Shown in pieces: positions 1 to 6,548 of a stretch of 16,066 nucleotides of DNA (positions within the stretch are counted from its first letter, which is position 1; the number at the start of each line of letters is the position of its first letter). The notes beneath the pieces are model-generated. The model worked only from the letters and a program-made list of their open reading frames with translations, did not search any database and was not told where the DNA came from. A program made the position numbers and the translations under genes. The stretch comes from Chloroflexi bacterium RBG_16_56_11 (lineage in GTDB: Bacteria > Chloroflexota > Dehalococcoidia > Dehalococcoidales > RBG-16-60-22): NCBI GenBank assembly GCA_001796865.1, contig MGNQ01000023.1, positions 1 through 16,066 on the forward strand. Reading direction: 5' to 3'.

Positions 1-639
1 CTAAGACTTGCCCCCATTATACCCATTACGCTTGACTGAAGCTATTACTCGGACAGGCTGCTTGGAGAGACGGCGGCGCAGATAAAAAAGCAACTGCCTT
101 TTTGGTGGTGTCGTTTATGTTCCCGATACATGTGTATATAAGCACCCTCCATCTGCGGTTCTGAAGAGTCTCTAAGTTCCATGGTGGATGGTAAGATTTC
201 ACCAAATTACGCCCGAGAGTATTATAGCAAGTGGTACGAACAAAAAAGCGGTGCAGATGCTGTTAAAAAGAACGGGTAAAATTCCCCAAAAAATTACAGC
301 GGCGACAATGAAAAAGCCTCTAGCGGGCAATGCGACCGGAAGCTATCGTCTCGATAAGAAGTTTATATGTAACCGCAAGACGAGCCTCATCGCGGGGTGC
401 CAACGTGACAAATCATCCATCAGTTTATAAAACAGAAATATTAGCCAAAATGAAATTAGTGCTACCTATTGATAACCTGAGATGGGGTTTAAAGCTAAAT
501 AGAACTGAGCTATTAATAGGAAAGACCGTAAATTGAATTCGATCTGACCTTCAGTCTTATCCATTAACAAATCCGGTACAATCTGGACATAAGTAATTTC
601 GGTGAATAATGGTGATATCAGGCCTGTTGGTGCCTGCTT
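1..639. other. Gene-poor AT-rich stretch
   Basis: No gene of recognisable family, tRNA, rRNA, CRISPR repeat or insertion-sequence end could be recognised here on either strand. Base composition is visibly more AT-rich than the rest of the window, and open frames are short and overlap each other. The only stretch with protein-like composition is the small frame starting at 181. There is a short direct repeat (cccatta twice, near 14-28). The stretch may be intergenic sequence or decayed accessory DNA lying downstream of the ferredoxin gene. Confidence 0.5.
181..279 (+). CDS. Possible small ORF or gene remnant, unknown function
   Basis: An ATG at 181 opens a 32-codon frame that ends with TAA at 277-279. 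The encoded peptide is rich in Tyr, Lys and Glu (it contains REYYSKWYEQKSG), which looks more protein-like than the neighbouring frames. The same frame stays open for another 25 codons after the stop, up to TAA at 355-357, and that part is also polar (Asn, Ser, Lys, Asp). This could be a gene broken by one nonsense change, or chance. No strong ribosome binding site precedes 181. The family is not recognised and no function is proposed; the overlapping frame starting at 188 is a competing and equally weak reading. Confidence 0.22.
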   Translation: MVDGKISPNYAREYYSKWYEQKSGADAVKKNG

Positions 640-906
640 TTAAAAAACCTTCGGCGTTTCTCCAGGATGAATCCTGCACCACTTTTCGAGGAGTTGTTCC
701 TTGGTCTCCTTATGGCGGGGATCGGGGGCCGGAGCACCTACCGGGCATACTTCGGCGCATTTTGATGAAGGGTATGAACCCACACACTCGGTGCACTTCT
801 CGGTGTCGATGACATAGATGACGTCCCCTTCCCGGATAGCCGCATGAGGACATTCCGGCTCGCAGGCGCCGCAACCATTACAATCATTTTTTATTTTATA
901 AGCCAT
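640..906 (-). CDS. Alvin-type 2[4Fe-4S] ferredoxin
   Basis: Small soluble electron carrier of 88 residues holding two [4Fe-4S] clusters. The first motif is C9-x2-C12-x2-C15-x3-C19-Pro. The second is C38-x2-C41-x8-C50-x3-C54-Pro, where the eight-residue spacing between the second and third Cys is the hallmark of the Allochromatium vinosum/YfhL ferredoxin family. The C-terminal extension after C54 (DPRHKETKEQLLEKW) also fits that family, whose members have unusually low potentials. The start at 906 is supported by GGAGG about seven bases upstream. It lies 74 bases downstream of the NifU-like gene on the same strand, so the two are probably cotranscribed and may share an Fe-S assembly or redox role. 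The true redox partner is not known from sequence. Confidence 0.9.
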   Translation of the reverse strand: MAYKIKNDCNGCGACEPECPHAAIREGDVIYVIDTEKCTECVGSYPSSKCAEVCPVGAPAPDPRHKETKEQLLEKWCRIHPGETPKVF

Positions 907-943
907 TCATGAACCTCCGTCGTCACACCAGTCATGTTGAAGA

Positions 944-962
944 ATCGAGCCAGAGCCTCGAT
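944..962. repeat. Small inverted repeat between NifU-like and ferredoxin genes
   Basis: ATCGAG at 944-949 and CTCGAT at 957-962 form a perfect 6-bp stem with a 7-base loop in the 74-bp gap between the two minus-strand genes. There is no T-run that would make it a terminator. It could be an mRNA processing or stabilising hairpin or an operator, or it may be chance. Confidence 0.25.
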
Positions 963-980
963 ATTGAAGGAGGGCCTGGA

Positions 981-1199
981 TTACACGGCGACAAGCGCTT
1001 TTATCTCGGGGATTTCCTGCCGGAGGACTCGCTCCACACCCAGGTGCAGTGTCCTGGTTGACATAGGACAACTTCCACAGGCGCCGGTGAGTCTCACCTT
1101 AACCACGCCGTCTTCAACGTCCACCAGTTCCACGTTCCCGCCATCGGCCAGCAGGGCTGGCCGGACCTTGTTCAGAACAGTTTCCACTTTCTCGCGCAT
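981..1199 (-). CDS. NifU C-terminal-domain Fe-S scaffold protein
   Basis: A 72-residue stand-alone NifU C-terminal domain (Nfu type) that can hold a labile Fe-S cluster and pass it to apo-proteins. The family signature is clear: an N-terminal helix, then LLADGGNVELV (about residues 16-26), a beta segment VKVRLTGAC, and the cluster-binding pair C41-x2-C44 in CGSCPMS. Its size matches single-domain Nfu proteins, with no N-terminal IscU-like part. The ATG at 1199 follows AGGAGGG at a good distance. The ferredoxin gene follows downstream on the same strand, and the thi4 promoter lies divergently upstream. Thi4 does not carry an Fe-S cluster, so the proximity to thi4 may be incidental, whereas the nearby respiratory operon encodes many Fe-S proteins that could be clients. 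Confidence 0.9.
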   Translation of the reverse strand: MREKVETVLNKVRPALLADGGNVELVDVEDGVVKVRLTGACGSCPMSTRTLHLGVERVLRQEIPEIKALVAV

Positions 1200-1207
1200 T
1201 TCAACCC

Positions 1208-1239
1208 TCCTAAAGTTTTATTTAAAATGTCCTTTAGGA
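1208..1239. promoter_or_regulatory. Inverted repeat overlapping the NifU-like RBS
   Basis: TCCTAAAG at 1208-1215 and CTTTAGGA at 1232-1239 are perfect 8-bp inverted arms separated by 16 AT-rich bases. On the minus strand the distal arm contains the first part of the AGGAGGG ribosome binding site of the NifU-like gene. The element could therefore be an RBS-masking hairpin or a dyad operator in the leader. No regulator is identified and chance is possible. Confidence 0.3.
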
Positions 1240-1344
1240 AATTCTTTACTGTTGTCAGACTAACACTAAATAAAATAATCGGCTATGACTTTTGTCGTAA
1301 ACCGTCGAGATAAATCGAAAAGCGTCGGTGGCGCCGGATGTTAT

Positions 1345-1374
1345 TTGACACGGTGTTCCTTCCCGTTTTATAAT
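1345..1374 (+). promoter_or_regulatory. Sigma70-type promoter of thi4
   Basis: The -35 hexamer TTGACA (1345-1350) and -10 hexamer TATAAT (1369-1374) both match consensus exactly, with an 18-bp spacer. The predicted transcript start is about 1381, immediately before the riboswitch P1 stem at 1382, which strongly supports the assignment. Such a strong promoter is expected where control is exerted by transcription attenuation in the leader. Confidence 0.88.
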
Positions 1375-1381
1375 GGGGTAT

Positions 1382-1470
1382 CTACTGGGGGAGCTGGAAG
1401 GCTGAGAGTCCCGAGTACATCGGGGCGACCCTGAGAACCTGATCTCGGTAATGCGAGCGTAGGGAAGTAG
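1382..1470 (+). ncRNA. TPP riboswitch aptamer (THI box)
   Basis: The leader carries the conserved thiamine pyrophosphate aptamer. P1 is formed by CTACT (1382-1386) and AGTAG (1466-1470). CTGAGA lies at 1402-1407, and the pyrophosphate-side core ACCTGATC...GGTAATG...AGCGTAGGGAAG at 1437-1467. P3 is CCCGA (1410-1414) with TCGGG (1420-1424). The P4 stem reads CTCG/CGAG instead of the usual CTGG/CCAG, a compensated change that keeps pairing. Binding of TPP should repress the downstream thi4. The expression platform is the terminator/antiterminator pair described separately. Confidence 0.97.
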
Positions 1471-1477
1471 TCAAGGA

Positions 1478-1511
1478 AACCAGAAGATTTCTTCCAGCTT
1501 CTGGTTTTTTT
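1478..1511 (+). terminator. Riboswitch-controlled intrinsic terminator
   Basis: AACCAGAAG (1478-1486) and CTTCTGGTT (1498-1506) form a perfect 9-bp stem with an 11-base loop, running straight into a T-tract that ends at 1511. It lies between the TPP aptamer and thi4, so it is the OFF-state terminator. The competing antiterminator is visible: AGCTGGAAG at 1392-1400, inside the aptamer P1/P2 side, is perfectly complementary to CTTCCAGCT at 1491-1499, which covers the loop and the start of the 3' stem arm. Pairing of these segments without TPP would destroy both the aptamer and the terminator. Confidence 0.92.
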
Positions 1512-1563
1512 GTTGGCCGGAAATGCCCCTCACGGTAGAAAAAATAATAACAGGAGGGACCAG

Positions 1564-2361
1564 ATGGAAAAATTCAGTGCCGTAGGAGAAAAGGACATCA
1601 CCCGTGCCATTGTCTCCGGATTCGCCAAGCAGTTCCAGGAGTACGTGGAAAGCGACTGCGTGATTGTCGGGGCGGGACCTAGCGGACTGATGGCCGGCCG
1701 CGACCTGGCCCGGCGGGGGTTGAAGGTATTGATCGTGGAAAGGAACAACTATCTTGGCGGTGGTTTCTGGATCGGCGGCTATCTCATGAACAAAGTGACG
1801 GTGAGGCACCCGGCGGAGCGAGTCCTGGACGAACTTGGTATTCCTTACGAGGAGGTCAGCAACGGACTGATGGTAGCTGACGGCCCGCACGCCTGCTCGA
1901 AACTCATCGCTGCCGCATGCGATGCCGGGGTTAAGTTCGCCAACATGACGGTATTCGAAGACCTGGTGCTGAGGGAAGACGGGCAGGTCAGCGGCGTCGT
2001 CATCAACTGGACGCCGGTGGCGTCATTACCACGCGAGATCACCTGCGTTGACCCCGTAGGCATGGAGTCGGAAATCGTTATCGATGCCACCGGGCATGAC
2101 GCGCAGGTCGTCAAGAAGCTGGAAGAGCGAGGGCTAATCAAAACAAAGGGATTCGGGGCCATGTGGGTGGAGAGGTCGGAAGACCTGATTATAGAGCATA
2201 CCGGAGAGGTCCATCCCGGATTAATCGTTGCCGGCATGGCGGTGTCCACCACCTTTGGTCTGCCGCGGATGGGCCCGACTTTCGGCGCGATGTTACTATC
2301 CGGAGAAGTGGCCGCCCGGGTCGCCTTGGGCAAACTGGAGTCGAGGTTCCCGGCCCGGTGA
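1564..2361 (+). CDS. thi4: Thiamine thiazole synthase Thi4, Cys-type active site
   Basis: Thi4 makes the thiazole part of thiamine (as ADP-thiazole) from NAD and glycine plus a sulfur donor. The 265-residue product has the N-terminal nucleotide-binding fold: VIVGAGPSGLMAG (about 33-45), the acidic ERNN end of the second strand (59-62), and GGGFWIGG (65-72). Later come TGHDAQVV (176-183) and C-terminal RMGPTFGAM (235-243). The start at 1564 is chosen because AGGAGGG sits just upstream; an in-frame ATG at 1510 overlaps the riboswitch terminator and is unlikely. Notably, the active-site segment reads TCVDP, with Cys161 at the position of the sulfur-donating Cys205 of yeast Thi4. Many archaeal and anaerobe enzymes have His there and use free sulfide. 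Expression is controlled by the upstream TPP riboswitch. No other thiamine gene is in the window. Confidence 0.95.
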   Translation: MEKFSAVGEKDITRAIVSGFAKQFQEYVESDCVIVGAGPSGLMAGRDLARRGLKVLIVERNNYLGGGFWIGGYLMNKVTVRHPAERVLDELGIPYEEVSNGLMVADGPHACSKLIAAACDAGVKFANMTVFEDLVLREDGQVSGVVINWTPVASLPREITCVDPVGMESEIVIDATGHDAQVVKKLEERGLIKTKGFGAMWVERSEDLIIEHTGEVHPGLIVAGMAVSTTFGLPRMGPTFGAMLLSGEVAARVALGKLESRFPAR

Positions 2362-2381
2362 ACAGTCTCACTTAAGGCGGA

Positions 2382-2397
2382 GGTTCTCAGTAGAACC
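2382..2397. repeat. Hairpin shortly after thi4
   Basis: GGTTCT (2382-2387) and AGAACC (2392-2397) form a perfect 6-bp stem with a 4-base loop, 20 bases past the thi4 stop codon. No T-run follows, so it is not a classic intrinsic terminator. It may stabilise the 3' end of the message. Confidence 0.3.
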
Positions 2398-2436
2398 GGA
2401 TGGCTGAGAGATCGTGGTTTGGATAACGGCCGATAC

Positions 2437-2458
2437 AAAAAAAGTCCGGTTGCTTTTT
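2437..2458. terminator. Possible bidirectional terminator between thi4 and narK2
   Basis: In the convergent gap, an A-tract beginning at 2437 and ending in G2444 pairs with CTTTTT (2453-2458) around TCCGGTTG, giving an A/T stem flanked by A- and T-tracts on both strands. That layout can end transcription from either side. The stem has only one G-C pair, so it would be weak. No better terminator was found for either operon in 2362-2577, which otherwise holds only an imperfect GATAG/CTATC hairpin near 2496-2533. Confidence 0.35.
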
Positions 2459-2577
2459 GAGTCTGATTAAGGTCGTGTCCCTGCCGAATATCAGAGATAG
2501 CGTCCAGTCCATGAGCACCCGGAGGCGACTATCAGCCCCAGTAATCAGCAGAGTATATACGGCCAGCCAGATTGCTT

Positions 2578-3915
2578 TTAGCTCGGTCGCTCACATCCCT
2601 TCCGCTGGTAATAGAACCAATTAACAAAGGTGGCGATAACGTAAAATCCGGCTAGCCCGTAGAAAAACGGCGCCGGACTACCGGCCCGGGATATGGCCAG
2701 CCCGATGAAAGTCGACCAGATGAACGGACCGTAAGCGGCGATGGCGGCCGTCCAGCCGATAACCCCGGCCCCCTGCCGCGGCGAATGGGCGAAGATGATA
2801 GGATACTGGCGGAAAGTCGAAGCGTTGCCCGTGCCGGAAGCCAGGAAAATAACGAGCATCAGGATGACGAACAGGGGGAACTGGCCGGTCGAATCAGGGG
2901 TGAAAACACCGGAAAATACCATGGCGATGGCACTGCCGATCATAATCAGCCCCGAGACGGTCGTCAGGACCGCCCCGCCGATTTTATCGCTGACCGGCCC
3001 GATCAATATCCTGAAAAGAGACCCGACCAGCGGCCCTAGAAAAGCGAATTTCAAGGGGTCAGGGGCATCGGCAAATCCGCCGTAGACTGACTTTATCATC
3101 AGAGGAAACGTGGCGGAAAACCCGGAAAAAGAGCCGAAGGTCATCATATAGGTGATGGTACAGAACCAGGTATGCTTGTTTTTAAAAATATCCATCTGTT
3201 CTCTGAAAGACGCCCGGACCGGCACGCTTCTCAGGAATACCCAGGCCAGGATACCCATGATTACCAGAAATGGAACGTAGATAAAAGCCGCATTCTGCAG
3301 CCAGAGATTCCTGGTCGCACCGGTGGCGGTGGTAAAGACCCGGGGACCACCGGTTGCGGCACCGAAAACGGCAAAGCCGATAATCCAGGGGGTGATGAAC
3401 TGGACCACGGTCACCCCGAAGTTGCCGATGCCGGCCTGGAGTCCGAGGGCCGTCCCCTGTAATCTCTTGGGGAATACCAGGCTGGTGCTGGGCATAAAGG
3501 AGGAAAAATCGCCTCCGCCGAGGCCTGCGGAAAAGGCCAGTATCAGAAAAAGCCAGAATGGTGTCTGAGGGTTCAGTACCGCTAGACCTATCCCCACCGC
3601 CGGGAACAGCTTGAGCAGCGTAGCGATGGTGACCACATGCCGCGTCCCGAAAACAGGGATCAGAAACGTGTGCAGCATCCGCAGCGTCCCTCCGGCGAGC
3701 CCGGGCATCGCCGCCAGCCAGAACAACTGCATATCAGTGTATTTAAAACCGATTCCCGGGAGACGCACCACCAGGGCGCTCATTAAAAACCAGATGGCGA
3801 AGGAAAAAATAAGGGCGATGGTGGTGATAGTCAGCGTCCGCCAGGCGAACCGGCGGCCGGTCTCCCGCCAGAATTTAGGGTCTTCGGGCTGCCATTTTTT
3901 AAGCCAGGTTGGCAT
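2578..3915 (-). CDS. narK2: NarK2-type nitrate/nitrite transporter
   Basis: Major-facilitator transporter of 445 residues with about 12 membrane segments, closest in layout to E. coli NarK (type II, nitrate/nitrite antiport). It opens with the WQPEDPKFW block (8-16) that matches the WRPEDPAFW start of E. coli NarK. Both substrate-binding arginines can be placed: R79 in TLRML (E. coli R89) and R302 in SLFRI (E. coli R305). The nitrate signature motifs are present, GLQAGIGNFGVTVVQ at 158-172 and ASGTGNASTF at about 359-368. The start at 3915 has GGAG about eight bases upstream. It lies 53 bases after narK1 and is the last gene of the nitrate operon. Its likely job is nitrite export in exchange for nitrate; the direction is inferred from the family. 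Confidence 0.93.
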   Translation of the reverse strand: MPTWLKKWQPEDPKFWRETGRRFAWRTLTITTIALIFSFAIWFLMSALVVRLPGIGFKYTDMQLFWLAAMPGLAGGTLRMLHTFLIPVFGTRHVVTIATLLKLFPAVGIGLAVLNPQTPFWLFLILAFSAGLGGGDFSSFMPSTSLVFPKRLQGTALGLQAGIGNFGVTVVQFITPWIIGFAVFGAATGGPRVFTTATGATRNLWLQNAAFIYVPFLVIMGILAWVFLRSVPVRASFREQMDIFKNKHTWFCTITYMMTFGSFSGFSATFPLMIKSVYGGFADAPDPLKFAFLGPLVGSLFRILIGPVSDKIGGAVLTTVSGLIMIGSAIAMVFSGVFTPDSTGQFPLFVILMLVIFLASGTGNASTFRQYPIIFAHSPRQGAGVIGWTAAIAAYGPFIWSTFIGLAISRAGSPAPFFYGLAGFYVIATFVNWFYYQRKGCERPS

Positions 3916-3968
3916 TACGTATCTCCGCCAATAACTTTGTCTCTATTCTCGCGAGCATCAGCCCGTAC

Positions 3969-5318
3969 CTATGCCGTAGAAGCTTCGGTAGATATCCCTT
4001 CCTCCTGTGCTTCCCTGGTCCGGTAAGTACGCTTGAGTACATAGGCCAGCACCAGTGAGACTGCCGCCAGGCCAACAAAGGTAACGAAGCCAAGCGAGTA
4101 GCCCGCGTCTCCCTGGTTTCGGATGAATAATCCCAGCAACGGGGGGATGGCGAATCCTCCGAAAGCGCCGATACCCCCCACCCATCCCGAGGCGCCGCCC
4201 ATGGCTCGCGGCAGGTACCTGGGTACAAGCTTGAAGACGCCGGCGTTCCCGACGCCCATACCCAGGGCCATGATTACTGCCCCGGTCACGGCGGGCCCGA
4301 AAGTACGGGTAAGAGCTATCACCAGAGCGCCAGCCATCATCACCAGTACCGCCAGGATGACCGTGAGTTCACCGCCCACGCGGTCGGAAAAGAGACCACC
4401 GGGGACCCTGATAAGTGAAGCGAGGACAGAGTAGAGCATCGTCAGCGCACCGGCGGCTCCCAGGCTGAGGCCGAAAAGCTCCGACCAGAAAGTGGGAAAC
4501 CAGGCGGTGAGCGCCAGGAAACCGCCGAAGGTCGTGAAATAGAGGGCCACCAGGAACCACGTCTGCCAGAGTTTCGCGGCGGTGGCCAGGCCGTGCCAGA
4601 CGCCGCCCCCGGGGAAAAGCTCTTGCCCGCGCTCACGGCACAACTTTCTGGCCTGTTCGGCGGGCATCCCTTTTCTGTCGCGGCACAGCTGAAAGTAGTA
4701 GGCGTTTCTGCCGATGATAGCGTAGACGATGGTGCCAACGACTAAAAAGATAAGCCAGATGGTATAGGCACCCGTTATCGTCCACAGGCCGATGACGATG
4801 GGTATCAGCCAGGCAAACAGCCCGGGGGCCATGTTGCCGAAGCCGGCATAGGCACCGAGCGCCCAGCCCTGCCTTCTCTGCGGGAACCAGTAAGAAGTCT
4901 GGGCGATACCCACGGAGAACGTGGCGATGCCAAATCCGGCCAGAAATCCCAGTCCCAGCACCAGCGGGAAGTAGGCCGGGGTCAGCCCTTCCGGGGTAAC
5001 AACTTGGAGCAGCACCAGCAGTCCGGCCATGCCCACGGCCGATATGCCCAGAAGCCAGAGAAAAGGCTTTTTACCACCGGTCGTGTCTACCCAGGCGCCA
5101 AACGGTATCCTGGCCAGGGAGCCGCTCAACATGGGCGTGGCCACCAACAATCCTACCTGAACGGGAGATAGCTCCAGCGGCGCTTTGAGGAGCTTGGCCG
5201 TCGGGCCGAAGAGTGAGACCGCGGCAAAACCGATAAAAAAACCCAGCGTCGCCCCGAGTAATCCCTGAGCGGGCGAGCCTGACATTTTTACATTTTCCGT
5301 CTTCGTATGGTCCATCAT
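3969..5318 (-). CDS. narK1: NarK1-type nitrate transporter
   Basis: Major-facilitator transporter of 449 residues, with about 12 membrane segments and a polar cytoplasmic loop around 205-240. It is clearly different from its neighbour and resembles the type I group (NarK1/NasA-like, thought to be proton/nitrate symporters). Arginines sit at R70 (SLARIPFG) and R304 (LIRVPGG), with signature motifs GAYAGFGNMAPG (155-166) and GMGVGNAGVF (353-362). A longer reading from 5345 is possible. I chose 5318 because AGAGGGG lies just upstream and the ATG overlaps the narI stop as ATGA, matching other junctions in this operon. Paired NarK1 and NarK2 follow narGHJI in Thermus and are fused in Paracoccus; here they are separate genes. 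Confidence 0.92.
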   Translation of the reverse strand: MMDHTKTENVKMSGSPAQGLLGATLGFFIGFAAVSLFGPTAKLLKAPLELSPVQVGLLVATPMLSGSLARIPFGAWVDTTGGKKPFLWLLGISAVGMAGLLVLLQVVTPEGLTPAYFPLVLGLGFLAGFGIATFSVGIAQTSYWFPQRRQGWALGAYAGFGNMAPGLFAWLIPIVIGLWTITGAYTIWLIFLVVGTIVYAIIGRNAYYFQLCRDRKGMPAEQARKLCRERGQELFPGGGVWHGLATAAKLWQTWFLVALYFTTFGGFLALTAWFPTFWSELFGLSLGAAGALTMLYSVLASLIRVPGGLFSDRVGGELTVILAVLVMMAGALVIALTRTFGPAVTGAVIMALGMGVGNAGVFKLVPRYLPRAMGGASGWVGGIGAFGGFAIPPLLGLFIRNQGDAGYSLGFVTFVGLAAVSLVLAYVLKRTYRTREAQEEGISTEASTA

Positions 5319-5995
5319 AAACCCCTCTGCTGGCGGCGGTGCCACATCACGACCTGGTAAGGACGCCAGAGATAGGCGAGCGGTATCGACAGCATGTGCA
5401 CCAGCCTCGTAAACGGGAAAAGCCCGACCAGGATAAAAGCGTTAACGGCGTGGAGCTGTACCAGTAAAGGCAATGATGACATATAGGATACCTTCGGCGA
5501 GAGGGTGACGACCGACCAGAAGTACGGTGCGGCTGTCTGAACGTACCATGACGTACCCCAGCGATAGAATATGGCGATGCCGATACCAAAAACCACCTGG
5601 AGCAACAACAGGACCAGTAATACGATATCCATCGGCGTGGTCACCACGCGAACACGGGCGTTCGTGCCCCTTCTCAGCAGCAGAAAGACCATCCCGGCCA
5701 GTACCAGCAGTCCCAGGGCCAGGGCCGTGCCTTCCAGGATGTAAAGTCGGACGGGGACGCCGTTGAAGGCCATGATGCTCCTGGGGAAAAAAACGCCGAT
5801 AAGGTGCCCGGCCAATATCAGGATGATGCCGTAATGCCAGGGCACCGACCCCCAGAAAAGCTGGCGGTTTTCCAGGAACTGGGAGGAAACGCTGGAGTAG
5901 CTGAACTGGTTGGTAACGTACCGCCAGATCAACCCCACCACCGCTACCGCTACGGTCAGATACGGTAAGATACCGTAGAGCACGAGGTCAATCAT
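5315..5995 (-). CDS. narI: Respiratory nitrate reductase gamma subunit, cytochrome b NarI
   Basis: Membrane anchor of 226 residues with five hydrophobic segments. It oxidises quinol on the outer side and passes electrons through two b haems to NarH. All four haem-ligand histidines can be assigned by alignment with E. coli NarI: H54 in VPWHYG, H64 in AGHLIG, H182 in QLHAVN and H200 in RLVHML (E. coli H56, H66, H187, H205). The length equals the E. coli protein. The start at 5995 overlaps the end of narJ by 8 bases and is preceded by GGAGG inside narJ, so translation is probably coupled. The complete ligand set argues for a functional quinol-oxidising subunit rather than a degenerate one. Confidence 0.96.
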   Translation of the reverse strand: MIDLVLYGILPYLTVAVAVVGLIWRYVTNQFSYSSVSSQFLENRQLFWGSVPWHYGIILILAGHLIGVFFPRSIMAFNGVPVRLYILEGTALALGLLVLAGMVFLLLRRGTNARVRVVTTPMDIVLLVLLLLQVVFGIGIAIFYRWGTSWYVQTAAPYFWSVVTLSPKVSYMSSLPLLVQLHAVNAFILVGLFPFTRLVHMLSIPLAYLWRPYQVVMWHRRQQRGL

Positions 5996-6548
5996 CGGAG
6001 GAACCTCCCTTTTTTACCGGTCCGCCCTCGCTGCGGGCGAGAAACTGTCGCAAAGATTTCACAACCGGGCCGTAGCCGCGGCTATCCCCGGGGAAGGATT
6101 TCACCATCTTATCAAGTACCGGCAGGATGGCGTCATGGACCAGCGGGGACACGAACTCCGGGTCGTCGGTCACGCTCAGGAAACGTAACAAGACCGCGAG
6201 GTGGTCGGGTAATTCGGTACCGGCCTCAAAGCCACGGGACTGAAAGGCCTCCCGGAGCCTCACCAGAAAAACACTCCGCCTGGGACTCTCGCCAAAGACG
6301 TGATAGCCGATATACAGAGTATTCGCGGGCGTCATGTCGAAGGTCCGGGTATAGAGCTCTTCCATCGTCCCCGGCGGCTGGCTTCCGACGAAATCGGCGA
6401 ACGCCCGGACCCGGTCGGAAGCGCCGTTGAAGTGGGCCTTCATTCTTCCGGCGCAGTCCTCCGCCGCTGCCGCTAACCCTTCGCCCGGATAGTCCAGGAG
6501 GTCGCCAAAAAGCCGGCAGATTTGCCGCGTTTCTTCTGTGAAAATCAT
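5988..6548 (-). CDS. narJ: Nitrate reductase assembly chaperone NarJ
   Basis: All-helical cytoplasmic chaperone of 186 residues, in the TorD/DmsD/NarJ superfamily. It binds apo-NarG and is needed for molybdenum-cofactor insertion and membrane attachment of NarGH; it is not part of the final enzyme. Visible family features are the N-terminal ICRLFGDLLDYPGEG (10-24) and the conserved central block MEELYTRTFDMTPANTLYIG (61-80), followed by YHVFGES. It is somewhat shorter than E. coli NarJ (about 236 residues), mainly at the C-terminus. The start at 6548 overlaps the narH stop as ATGA and follows GGAGGGG. Its place between narH and narI is the standard narGHJI order. Confidence 0.93.
   Translation of the reverse strand: MIFTEETRQICRLFGDLLDYPGEGLAAAAEDCAGRMKAHFNGASDRVRAFADFVGSQPPGTMEELYTRTFDMTPANTLYIGYHVFGESPRRSVFLVRLREAFQSRGFEAGTELPDHLAVLLRFLSVTDDPEFVSPLVHDAILPVLDKMVKSFPGDSRGYGPVVKSLRQFLARSEGGPVKKGGSSDD

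Noticed and set aside
1..640. A tRNA, tmRNA, CRISPR array, riboswitch or IS end in the gene-poor left region
   Set aside because: I looked for T-loop sequences, regular repeats, GEMM-like cores and terminal inverted repeats and found none that hold together.
1510..1563. An upstream in-frame ATG at 1510 as the thi4 start
   Set aside because: It lies in the T-tract end of the riboswitch terminator and lacks an RBS, whereas 1564 has AGGAGGG at the right distance and gives the family's normal N-terminus.
1845..2438. A 197-codon minus-strand frame opposite thi4
   Set aside because: It lies antisense to a clear Thi4 protein with its own RBS and riboswitch; its composition is Ser/Thr/Pro-rich and no domain is visible.
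2496..2533. Imperfect hairpin GATAG...CTATC as a structured RNA
   Set aside because: The stem has several mismatches and bulges and there is no recognisable family; it fits chance pairing in a convergent intergenic gap.
5319..5345. Upstream ATG at 5345 as the narK1 start
   Set aside because: It would overlap narI by 31 bases and lacks a good RBS; 5318 has AGAGGGG and an ATGA overlap like other junctions in the operon.
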